A DNA stretch of 64,000 bases from Melastoma dodecandrum (lineage: Eukaryota; Streptophyta; Magnoliopsida; Myrtales; Melastomataceae), in contig JARUPY010000292.1 of NCBI GenBank assembly GCA_029817715.1, positions 124,001 through 188,000 on the forward strand. Direction: 5' to 3'. Under the pieces are notes generated by a model, which was not told the origin of the DNA, made no database searches, and worked only from the letters and a program-made list of their open reading frames with translations. A program made the position numbers and the translations under genes. Below, one piece after another: positions 56,235-64,000 of the stretch. The stretch's first letter is position 1. The number at the start of each line of letters is the position of its first letter.

Positions 56235-56579
56235 TGCAGACTCCGGATTTGCCCCCACGTTTGCGAGACCACGGGCCCGACGACATCCCGGCTTTAGGGC
56301 CGGTTCGCGCGTCGGCGCGGCTATTCCGTTCAGCCAAAGGGCCGGCCAAGCCTCTCGAAACTTCGCGCGCTCGGATTTAGCGCTCAGCCTTGTGGACACG
56401 ATCGCGTGAACGCTTCGTTGACCATACGCCGGAGTGGCTTTGGCCGACGGAACGCCCACTCGGTTCCGGTCGCACGGATCCATCAGCGCGGATGCCGCGA
56501 GCCACCGCCCATCCGACGTGGAAGCGGTGGCCGGGCCGCCCGCGCCGTCGGACGCCTCGTCTCCGGAGGGCGAGGACGC
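56235..56579. other. gap between wHTH gene and histidine kinase end
   Basis: 345 bases with no gene that I can support and no clear repeat; contains the probable leader of the winged-helix gene at its left edge. Confidence 0.35.
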
Positions 56580-56807
56580 TCAAGCGCGGCGCTCGGACTG
56601 ACCGGGCGATGCGCTGGACTGCGTTCCGTCGCGGGGCAGCGTGATCGTGAACTCGGTGAACCGGCCCGGCTCGGTTGCGACCCCGATCGCGCCGCCGTGC
56701 TGCTTCACGACGATGTCGTGGCTCAGCGACAAGCCGAGGCCCGTGCCTTCGCCGGCCGGCTTCGTCGTGAAGAACGGGTCGAAAATCTTGGCTTTGATGT
56801 GGTCCGA

Positions 56808-56841
<34 letters not shown>

Positions 56842-58004
56842 ACATGCGCGCCGCAGTCGCGGGTGGCGACCGCGAGCGTCGGCGCGTGGCCCGCCTCCGC
56901 GCCGTCGGCGTGACGCTCGGCGGCGGCGTAGAAGCCGTTGCTGACCAGATTGAGCAGCACCCGCGTCACCTCCTGCGGGTACAGGTCGGCGCTCCCCGCG
57001 GCCGGGTCGAGGTCGCGCGCCAGCGTGACGTTGAAGCTGGGCTTGGCGGCGCGCGCGCCGTGATAGGCGAGGTTGAGGCTCTCCTCGACGATGGCATTGA
57101 TGTCGACGGTCCGGCGCTCCCCCGATCCGGTGCGCGAGTGCAGCAGCATGTTCTTGACGATGGAGTCGGCGCGCTTGCCGTGCTGCACGACCTTGGCGAG
57201 GTTGCCGGTGAGCATCCCGGCGAGCTCGTCGACGTCCGCGCGGACCTTCGCGTCGAGGGTTGCGGGTCCGAGGACTTCGCGCAGCTCGTCGACGAGCTCG
57301 AGGGAGAGCGCCGAGAAATTGTTGACGAAGTTCAGCGGATTCTTGATCTCGTGGGCGATGCCGGCGGTGAGCTGGCCGAGCGAGGCGAGCTTCTCGGTCT
57401 GCACCAGGCGGTCCTGGGCCGATCGCAGCTCTTGGAGAGAGTTCGCGAGATCGCGCGTGCGGGCCTCGACCTCCCTAAAGAGTCGCGCGTTCTCGATGGC
57501 GATCACGGCCTGATCGGCGAATGTCTGCACGAGTTCGATCTGCCGCTCGGAGAAGGCCCGCACCGTGAAACGTCCCAGGTTGAGCGCGCCGATCGGCTCG
57601 CCGTTCCTGAGCATGGGCACGCCGAAGACCGTCCGATGCCCGCCCAAGCGCTGATATTCGCGAGCCGCGTAATGCGGGTCGGCGGCCAGCACATCCAGCA
57701 CCTGAACCGGTCGCTTTTCGACGGCCACGCGCCCGGCAATGCTGTTGCCGTCGGCTTTCAACGGATGAGCATCGCCATACGCGATGTACTCAGCGGAAAA
57801 TCCGTAGCTCGAGACGCAGCGATAGAATTCGCCTTCCCGTTGGAAGATGCTGGCGCAGTCCGCATCGCAAAGTTCGACCGCCGAATTGATGAGCGTATCG
57901 AGAACCACTTGCAAATCGAAGACAGAGCCGCTGATGACTTTCAGCACGCCCGAGGTTGCGATCTGCTGACGGCGCGCCTCATCGAGGTCGCGCTGCAAGG
58001 CCAT
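56580..58004 (-). CDS. GAF-domain sensor histidine kinase
   Basis: A 474-residue soluble sensor kinase. GAF domain at about 30-175 (ADCASIFQREGEFY; HRTVFGVPMLRNGEPIGALNLGR), coiled-coil linker, then the dimerisation domain with H218 in GIAHEIKNPLNF and the ATPase domain (LLNLVSNGFYAA; DNGTGISDHIK; GEGTGLGLSLSHDIV). No membrane helix. No response regulator lies next to it, so it is an orphan. ATG 58004 has CAGGA upstream; GTG 58040 is an alternative. Confidence 0.9.
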
Positions 58005-58363
58005 GATCGTATCCTGCGTTGCTTCAGGCGACTTATGCACGGCAAGATCGGACGTGGGACGCTGGCGCGAGCATATACGCCCCAACGGAATACGTCTTCC
58101 AGCATATTGGGTGGAATGCAGGCTTCCCGCTGAGCGTCCGGAACTACTTTTGAGCGTCCGACCGGGCCTGTTGCCGCCGCGCGATCGGTCGCCCTGCAAG
58201 CGAGCTTGTGCGAGACCCGTGTTGGGTGAAAAGCGGGCGCGGATCGGATCGCGACCCGGCTCCCAACTGCCGGAGCGGCACTGAACCGCGCAAGGCGCCG
58301 GGCCGGCGCAGGCCGAGCTTGCGTAACGCCGGCTGCACGTCCGGCGGCAAGCGATCGAGCGGC
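58005..58363. other. gap upstream of the histidine kinase
   Basis: No gene supported. The minus strand here is the downstream side of the DsbA remnant and may be its decayed 3' part, but no family motif remains visible. Confidence 0.35.
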
Positions 58364-58630
58364 TCAAACCGCGGGCCGGTGTACACATCCCCAGTCGACG
58401 GCGTCCGATCCCCCATCGGCCCGGGCCAGCATGAAGCCGGCCGTGTCGAGCGGGTTCAGCGGAAACCCGCGAAGCGCACCTGCCCGGTAATCGATCCAGC
58501 GCGCGCGAATGCCCGGCCAGACTTCCGCGTGGAAGCCCGCGCAATGGATGCACGTCACGGCGGCGTACGCGACGAACGTGACCCGGGCGTCCGGTGAGCC
58601 GATCCAGATATCCCCGAGCGGGCCCGCCAT
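58364..58630 (-). pseudogene. DsbA-family thioredoxin-like remnant
   Basis: About 80 codons matching the first part of a DsbA-type oxidoreductase: GDIWIGSPDARVTFVAYA, the CxxC site as CIHC, then a recognisable NPLDTAGFMLARA. After this the match stops and the frame ends, leaving less than half of the usual 200 to 220 residues; no signal peptide is visible upstream. Degraded fragment. The Pro-His of a normal CPHC is changed to Ile-His. Confidence 0.55.
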
Positions 58631-58960
58631 CGACGGTTCGACGACGGAGGCGGTCTGCGCGGCGATCGACGCGGATGCATCGTTTCGTAGCGGCGGCGGC
58701 AGACCGCGCTGCCGTCGCGGTCGTCACGCATCGCCGTCCCGGCGCTTCGAGCGGCTGCCGCAACGGATGCACGCTCGGCAAGTCCCGTGGTCTGTTCACG
58801 CGGCGGCCCCGTGACAGGAGGAAGCCGAAGTCCGCGGGCGGGCGCGAGGGCACGGTCTCCCCCCAGGCCTCGCTCGGAAGCAGACCGGCCGCTTCCCACC
58901 TGTCCCACAGGCGCATGCCGGCGGCGCGAGGGTTCGATCGGGAAGCGTATCGGTCTCTCG
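58631..58960. other. gap upstream of DsbA remnant
   Basis: 330 bases with no gene I can support. The minus strand keeps a short open stretch in the DsbA frame (58,631-58,690) without a signal peptide; the rest is unassigned. Confidence 0.35.
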
Positions 58961-59830
58961 TCAGGTGAAGCCGTAGAGCGCCGCCGGGTTGTCCACGAGG
59001 ATCCTGTCCCGGGCGGCGTTGCTGCCGGCCCAGTCGGACAGGAGATCGAACAGCACCGCATCGTCGGGCTTGTGCGCCTCGGTGACGTGCGGCCAGTCGC
59101 TGCCCCAGACGAGGCGCTCGGGGGCGAGCTGCACGAAGGCCCGCGCGATCCGGGTCGCGTCGGCGTAATCCGGCGGCCCGTCCTCGGTGTTGAGGTAGGC
59201 GCCCGACAGCTTCACCCAGGTGCGTCCGCCCGCGACGAGCCGGGCGATCGCCGCGAAGGCCGGGTGGTCCGGCCCCTCCCGCGGGGGAAGGCGGCCCATA
59301 TGGTCGAGCACCACGGGACAGGGCAGGCGCGCGATCAGCCCGGCGTGGTCCAGGATCTGGGCGGCCGAGAGGTGGAGCTGCGCGTGCCAGCCGAGATCGG
59401 CGATCCGAGGGCCGAGCGGCGTGATCATGTCGAGCGTCGTCACCGTATCAGCCGGATTCCACAGGCTGAATCGCAGGCCGCGCACCCCCGCGGCATGGAG
59501 GCGCCGCAGCTCGGCATCCGGCACGCCCGGGTGGACCACCGCGATGCCGCGCCCGTCGCCGCCCATCCGGGCCAGGGCGTCGAGGAGGCAGGCGGGATCG
59601 GTGCGGTGGTACTTGGCCTGCACGAGCACGCCCCGGCGCGTCCCGATCCGGGTCTGGAGCTTGCCGTAATCGGCGAGCGTCATCCCCTCCGGCCTCCACG
59701 CGTCCGGCGAGGGGAAGCGTGGGTCGAGGACGTGGAAATGGGCATCGCAGGCGCCCGGGGGCGCCCGCCGTCCGGCCGGCGGCGCGGTGCCCGCCGAGTT
59801 CGGGACCGCCGGCCCGTCCGCCGCCGTCAC
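58961..59830 (-). CDS. amidohydrolase (PDC hydrolase/sulfomuconolactonase-like)
   Basis: A 289-residue TIM-barrel lactonase-type amidohydrolase: GACDAHFHVLDPRFP, GVLVQAKYHRTD, VVLDHMGRLPP, WVKLSGAYLN and LVWGSDWPHV. The pattern is that of the 2-pyrone-4,6-dicarboxylate hydrolase and sulfomuconolactone hydrolase group. No signal peptide. The GTG start at 59830 overlaps the transporter stop as GTGA, so it is the last gene of a coupled operon. Confidence 0.87.
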   Translation of the reverse strand: MTAADGPAVPNSAGTAPPAGRRAPPGACDAHFHVLDPRFPSPDAWRPEGMTLADYGKLQTRIGTRRGVLVQAKYHRTDPACLLDALARMGGDGRGIAVVHPGVPDAELRRLHAAGVRGLRFSLWNPADTVTTLDMITPLGPRIADLGWHAQLHLSAAQILDHAGLIARLPCPVVLDHMGRLPPREGPDHPAFAAIARLVAGGRTWVKLSGAYLNTEDGPPDYADATRIARAFVQLAPERLVWGSDWPHVTEAHKPDDAVLFDLLSDWAGSNAARDRILVDNPAALYGFT

Positions 59831-61182
59831 GCGAACACCAGCAGTGCGGCGCCGTAGATCACGCCCGCCACCGCGAACGTCACCACCGTGAAACCGAGTA
59901 CCCGCTGGATGCCGATGCCGGCCATCGCCACGACCGGCAGCGCCCAGAACGGCTGCAGCATGTTGGCGACCTGCTCGCCCATCGCCACCGCCATCGTCGT
60001 CGCCGGGATCGAGGCGCCGAGAGAGACGGCCGCCGGGATGGCGAAGGGTCCCTGCACCGCCCAGTGCCCGCCTCCGCTCGGGACGAGGAAGGTGATGAAC
60101 AGCGAGGCGAGGTAGGTCCAGAACGGCAGCGTGTGCTGGGTCGCGAGCGCCACGAACCCCTTGGAGATCATCGCGGCGAGCCCGGTCGTATCCATGATCC
60201 CCATGATCCCGCCGTAGACCGGGTATTGCAGCATCATCGCGCCCGTCTGCTTGGCCGCGTTCTTCATCGCGTCGACGTAGGCGACGGGATAGCCGTGCAG
60301 CGCGATGCCCGCGATCAGGAAGATCAGGATCACCGCGTTGGCATCGAGGGACACGCCCTTGGCCGTCCAGGTGATCGCGAGGTAGGCGACCCCGAGCGCC
60401 ACCAGGAACAGGCTCAGGAGCCGCGAATGGTTGAGGCGGCCGGCGGGTGTGTCCGGCCTGGTCCGGGCCGGCGCCTCGGCCTCGTCGCCGGGCACGAAGA
60501 CCTGCATCTCGTCCTCGCGCGGGCGCAGCCGCAGGAACACGAAGGGAAGGACGATCACCACGAGCGCGGTCGGCACGAGGTTGAAGGCGGTGAACACGGT
60601 CTGCGAGAAAGGCAGGATCGTGCCGGTGAGCTTCTCCACGACGTTGAGCGCGTTGCCATGGGTGGCCTGCGACAGGGCGATCGAGCCCGACGGTCCGCTC
60701 GCCCAGATCACCCAGCCGGAATCCGCAGCCGCCACCAGCCAGCCGAAGTCGAGGCGCACCCGCTTGGCGACCTCCCGGGCCAGCACGGCCCCGATCACGA
60801 GGCCGAAGCCCCAGTTCAGCCACGAGGCGAGGGCCGCGACGAGAAAGGTGGTCACGACCGCCCGGCCCGGGCTCTCGATGGGCGCCACCAGGGCCTTCAG
60901 GGCCCGCTGGACCGGCGGGGCGTGGGCGAGGGCGTGCCCGGTCGCCAGGATCAGGATCATCTGGAAGGCGAAGCCGAGGATGCCGAACACCCCCGTGTAC
61001 CAGGACGCGATGATCGTCGCCGGGGCACCGTTCGGGGCGAACAGGACCGCGGCGAGGGCGACGACGATCGTGAGGCCGATGGCCAGCACGAACGGGTCGG
61101 GCATCAGGCGCTCGAACACGTAGACCGAGCCGGCGACGAAGCTCCGCCGGTGTGAGGGGGGCGCGGCGGCGGGGGCGAGCAT
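59827..61182 (-). CDS. AtoE-type short-chain fatty acid transporter
   Basis: A 451-residue membrane protein of the TIGR00366/AtoE family, with about 12 helices. Characteristic segments are ALASWLNWGFGLVIGAVLARE, SQATHGNALNVVE and FLVPSGGGHWAVQGPF. GGAGG lies eight bases before ATG 61182. Probably imports the short carboxylic acid handled by the downstream and upstream enzymes. Overlaps the amidohydrolase start by four bases. Confidence 0.9.
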   Translation of the reverse strand: MLAPAAAPPSHRRSFVAGSVYVFERLMPDPFVLAIGLTIVVALAAVLFAPNGAPATIIASWYTGVFGILGFAFQMILILATGHALAHAPPVQRALKALVAPIESPGRAVVTTFLVAALASWLNWGFGLVIGAVLAREVAKRVRLDFGWLVAAADSGWVIWASGPSGSIALSQATHGNALNVVEKLTGTILPFSQTVFTAFNLVPTALVVIVLPFVFLRLRPREDEMQVFVPGDEAEAPARTRPDTPAGRLNHSRLLSLFLVALGVAYLAITWTAKGVSLDANAVILIFLIAGIALHGYPVAYVDAMKNAAKQTGAMMLQYPVYGGIMGIMDTTGLAAMISKGFVALATQHTLPFWTYLASLFITFLVPSGGGHWAVQGPFAIPAAVSLGASIPATTMAVAMGEQVANMLQPFWALPVVAMAGIGIQRVLGFTVVTFAVAGVIYGAALLVFA

Positions 61183-61248
61183 GGCGTGTCCTCCTGTCGT
61201 TGCTTCGGATCCTATCCGCAGGCGCGCCGGAGCGCGCGGGGCGCCGGC

Positions 61249-62487
61249 TCAGGAACCGTCGCGCGCGCCGCAGACGATGCCGTCCCGCACGAGCGCCTCG
61301 AAGGCGGCGTCCGCGATCCCGACCTCGGCCATCAGCGCCCGGTTGTGCTCGCCGAGCCGCGGGGCCGGGGTGCGGATGGCGCCCGGCGTGCCCTGCAGGC
61401 GCGGCACGACATGGCGCATCGGGATCGCGCCCATGTCGGGGTCGGGGTAATCGGCGATCAGCGCGCGGGCGATGACGTGCGGGTCGCGGACGAGCTGCGC
61501 GGCGTCGTTGATCGGGCCGATCGTCACCTCCGCCGCCTCGAAGAACGCGACGTTCTCGGCCTGCGTACGCTCGGCGATGAAGGCGCCGATGATCGCGTCG
61601 AGGGCCTCCACGTTCCGCAGGCGGTCGGCATTGGTGCGGAAGCGGGGATCCTCAACCATATCGGGCCGGCCGATGGCGCGGAACAGCCGCTCGGCCATCC
61701 TCTGGATCGAGCCGGACAGGCCGACATAAAGCCCGTCGCGGCACCGGTAGGCGTTGCGGGGCGCCGAGTTAGTGGAGCGCGAGCCGGTGCGCGGCTTCAC
61801 CTCCCCGGTGAGGCGGTAATTGGCCGCCTGCGGGCTGAGGATCGCGAAGAGCGGGTCGAGGAGCGGCAGGTCGATCACCTGGCCGCGCCCGCCATTCACC
61901 TCCACCTCCCGCAGGGCGATCATCGCGGCCGATGCCCCGGTGAGGCCCGCCACCCCGTCGGCGAGATACATCGGTGGCAGCACGGGCTCGCGGTCGCCGA
62001 ACCCGTTCATGGAGGCAAAGCCGGAGAACCCCTCGATGACCGTGCCGAAGCCGGGGCGCTGGCTGTAGGGGCCGTCCTGGCCCCAGCCCGAGATGCGGAT
62101 GATCGTGAGCCCGGGGTTCAGCGCGTGCAGCGCCGCGGGCGCGAGGCCCATCTTCTCCAGCACGCCCGGCCTGAAGCTCTCGACGAGCATCTGGCAGGAG
62201 GGCACCAGCGCCCGGATCACCGCGATCGCCCGGGGATCGCGCAGGGCCAGACAGAGGCTCTTCTTGTTGCGGGCGTAGATCTTCCAGTGTGTCTCGACGC
62301 CCTCCGTTTTCCAGGCCCGCAGCGGGTCGCCCTCCGGCGGTTCGATCTTGATCACCTCGGCCCCGAAATCGCCGAGCATCTGGGTCAGCACATTGCCCGC
62401 GAAGAGGCGGGAGAGGTCGAGGATGCGCACGCCGTCGAGGATCCCCCGGGCCTCGGGACGGTAATCGCGCCGGTGCAGCGCGCGCAT
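61249..62487 (-). CDS. CaiB/BaiF family III CoA-transferase
   Basis: 412 residues. GVRILDLSRLFAGNVLTQMLGDFGAEVIKIE holds the conserved catalytic-aspartate region context, followed by GDPLRAW, NKKSLCLAL, the SFRPGVLEKMGL segment and GPYSQRPGFGTVIEGFSGF. Family III enzymes move CoA from succinyl-CoA or an acyl-CoA onto carboxylic acids. Encoded two bases after the CitE-like lyase, so likely supplies that lyase with its CoA thioester, as in itaconate or citramalate/malate breakdown. Confidence 0.9.
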   Translation of the reverse strand: MRALHRRDYRPEARGILDGVRILDLSRLFAGNVLTQMLGDFGAEVIKIEPPEGDPLRAWKTEGVETHWKIYARNKKSLCLALRDPRAIAVIRALVPSCQMLVESFRPGVLEKMGLAPAALHALNPGLTIIRISGWGQDGPYSQRPGFGTVIEGFSGFASMNGFGDREPVLPPMYLADGVAGLTGASAAMIALREVEVNGGRGQVIDLPLLDPLFAILSPQAANYRLTGEVKPRTGSRSTNSAPRNAYRCRDGLYVGLSGSIQRMAERLFRAIGRPDMVEDPRFRTNADRLRNVEALDAIIGAFIAERTQAENVAFFEAAEVTIGPINDAAQLVRDPHVIARALIADYPDPDMGAIPMRHVVPRLQGTPGAIRTPAPRLGEHNRALMAEVGIADAAFEALVRDGIVCGARDGS

Positions 62488-62489
62488 GG

Positions 62490-63350
62490 TTATCGGGACT
62501 CCGTCCTGGCGTGGAGATCGGCCAGCGCGACGGTGGCGCGGGCGCGGATCAGGAAAGGCTCGTCGATCATCCGGCCGTCGACGAGGATCGCGCCGAGGCC
62601 CCGCGTCTCGGCCTCGGCGGCGGCGACCAGGATCCGCCGCGACCATTCCACTTCGGCCGGCGTCGGGAGGAAGGCCGCGTTGGCCATCGCGATCTGACTC
62701 GGGTGGATGCAGCTCTTGCCGGCGAAGCCGTGCCGGCGGGCGGCCTCGCACTCGGCGCGGTAGCCGTCCGGATCCTTCACGGCCGGGAAGGCCCCGTCGT
62801 AGGCGGGCAATCCCGCCTCGGCGGCGGCGAACCTCACGGCGAGGCGGATTTGGGCCAGGGCGGCTCGGTCGGTGCGGTCGATGCCGGCCGGCTCCAGAAG
62901 ATCGGCGTAGCCGATCTGCAGGCCGGCGACGCGGGGATGCGCACAGGCGAGGTCGGCGGCCCGGCGCAAGCCCCGCGGCGACTCGATGTTCACCAGAAGG
63001 CGGATGTGCCCCGCCTCCGGCCATCTCTCCAGGCGGGCGGCGGCCTCGGCGATGGCGGCCGGTTCCTCGACCATCGGCAGGTTGATCAGGTCTGTGCCCG
63101 CGCGGGCGACCGCGTCCAGATCGTCCGCGAAGAAGGCGGTGCCGACCGCGTTGACACGCACCACCGTCACCTTGCCGGGAGCCGCCGCCCCGGCGAGATA
63201 GGTGCGGAGGTTCTCCCGCGCCTCGGCTTTGCGGGATGCCGGCACGGAATCCTCCAGGTCGAAGGACAGAGCGTCGGCATCGCTCGCGGCGGCCTTCGGG
63301 AACAGCTCCGGGCGCGATCCCGGGACGAACAGCTTGCTGCGCATCAGCAT
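62490..63350 (-). CDS. CitE-like HpcH/HpaI-family acyl-CoA lyase
   Basis: 286 residues, MLMRSKLFVPGSRPELFPKA; motifs DALSFDLEDSVPASRK, VVRVNAVGT, LINLPMVEEPA, LLVNIESPRGL (metal-binding Glu) and SCIHPSQIAMAN. Members cleave citramalyl-CoA or (malyl-CoA) to acetyl-CoA plus pyruvate or glyoxylate. No citrate lyase alpha or gamma subunit genes are present, so this is a stand-alone lyase. Start overlaps the end of the carrier remnant by seven bases. Confidence 0.88.
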   Translation of the reverse strand: MLMRSKLFVPGSRPELFPKAAASDADALSFDLEDSVPASRKAEARENLRTYLAGAAAPGKVTVVRVNAVGTAFFADDLDAVARAGTDLINLPMVEEPAAIAEAAARLERWPEAGHIRLLVNIESPRGLRRAADLACAHPRVAGLQIGYADLLEPAGIDRTDRAALAQIRLAVRFAAAEAGLPAYDGAFPAVKDPDGYRAECEAARRHGFAGKSCIHPSQIAMANAAFLPTPAEVEWSRRILVAAAEAETRGLGAILVDGRMIDEPFLIRARATVALADLHARTESR

Positions 63351-63898
63351 GATGACGGGTCCGCGTTCCGATGGCGGAGGATCTTCGGTGTCAGCGGACC
63401 TTGAACTGGGCCGCGGAGACCGGCGACCGAGCCGAGCGCCAGGGGCACGAGGATCTTGGCGAAGCCCTGGATCAGCACCCGGCGGTCCATGCTCAGGATC
63501 GAGCCGACCACCACGGCCGTGATGAACAGGTCGATGACGTTCGTGGACTTCGTCACGGCCGCCGCCTGCACGAGGATCTGGCGGGCGACGAGGAACGCGG
63601 GCAGGAAGATCGTCACCCGCGAGGAGCCGCCGACGGCCCGCAGCACCGGGATCCGCCGGCCGATCTCGGCGCAGGCGAAGCCCCCGGCCACGATTACCGC
63701 GATCATCGCCGTGACCTCGCCGGAGAATTTTTCTCGGACGGAGAAGGCGGCGGCGCGGGCGAGCAGCAGGATGTCGACGGGCACCGGAGTGATGCCGACC
63801 CGCGCCGCCCTGGCGCGCGTCCAGCGGGGCGCCGGGGATGTCGCAAGCCGAAGGGCTGAGGTCGCGGACGAGGGGCCGGCGACGGCGTCCAAACGCAT
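63344..63898 (-). pseudogene. 2-hydroxycarboxylate transporter, truncated
   Basis: A fragment matching the first third of the 2HCT (CitS/MleP) carrier family (normally about 440 residues): EVTAMIAVIVAGGFACAEIGRRIPVL, TKSTNVIDLFITAVVVGSILSMDRRVLI and KILVPLALGSVAGL. After this similarity stops and about 25 unrelated residues lead to a stop that overlaps citE. The N terminus is also irregular. It is the promoter-proximal gene of the operon, and the intact AtoE-type carrier may have taken over uptake. The last 102 bases of the window show no gene. Confidence 0.75.
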
Positions 63899-64000
63899 CG
63901 TTTCCTCCGCGTCACCCGGTTCACCCGATGCTGTGCGCGTCCCGTGCCTGTCTCCGGGCCAGGGCTCCGGCTTGGACCGCGTCCGTGCCGGCTGCCCCGT

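Overview
The window reads as a chromosomal segment of a GC-rich alphaproteobacterium of the Methylobacterium/Methylorubrum type (order Hyphomicrobiales). This is inferred from a circularly permuted two-piece tmRNA gene whose tag reads ANDNFAPVAVAA, an alpha-type SspB, an IalB-like protein, DUF4169 and ribbon-helix-helix genes behind fumC, a short LOV protein and high GC throughout. No methanol-oxidation gene is visible, so the genus call rests on these markers and general resemblance.

Positions 1-24,700 are mostly housekeeping: miaA (cut by the window edge) and serB head to head, a coiled-coil DUF1640 protein, the membrane quality-control set hflK-hflC-degP, thyA-folA, a CPBP protease, the permuted ssrA followed by sspB (tagging and delivery of stalled peptides to ClpXP), a cytochrome P450, fumC, small regulators, mepA, msrA beside a LOV photoreceptor, a HAD phosphatase, ialB, argH and tlpA. 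An intact IS66-family element (15,642-17,206, 8-bp target duplication) sits inside a dispersed intergenic repeat.

Positions 24,700-43,700 are more disturbed. A PIN-domain toxin gene is followed upstream by its antitoxin gene, which is split by an IS701-type element with a 4-bp target duplication. Then come a frameshifted nhaA, a NodU-type carbamoyltransferase, a beta-hydroxyacid dehydrogenase, an MctP/DUF3311 carboxylate uptake pair divergent from cstA-ybdD, a TerB protein, a frameshifted orphan RND pump, cyanase, a TsaE-AmgK fusion with a MurU-like uridylyltransferase (cell-wall sugar recycling), and tRNA-Arg(ACG).

Positions 43,700-64,000 look accessory. Behind the tRNA lie a decayed IS5-type transposase and a gene of lower GC encoding a GH16 glycanase domain joined to a long collagen-like tract built from 144-bp DNA repeats. 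There follow an SDR and an FAD oxidase, a Tat-exported amidohydrolase, and an IclR regulator divergent from a NodB-fold amidohydrolase/asparaginase/MFS operon with two identical palindromic candidate operators. A membrane-anchored winged-helix protein, an orphan histidine kinase and a DsbA remnant come next. The last operon (minus strand) has a truncated 2-hydroxycarboxylate carrier, a CitE-like lyase, a class III CoA-transferase, an AtoE-type transporter and an amidohydrolase; it suggests CoA-activation and cleavage of a branched or hydroxylated dicarboxylate.

The most notable items are the GH16-collagen chimera, the IS-split antitoxin whose remaining part may start from the IS tip, the candidate imide/amide catabolic operon with paired operators, and a dispersed repeat family present at about 2.2 kb and 35.6 kb in opposite orientations.
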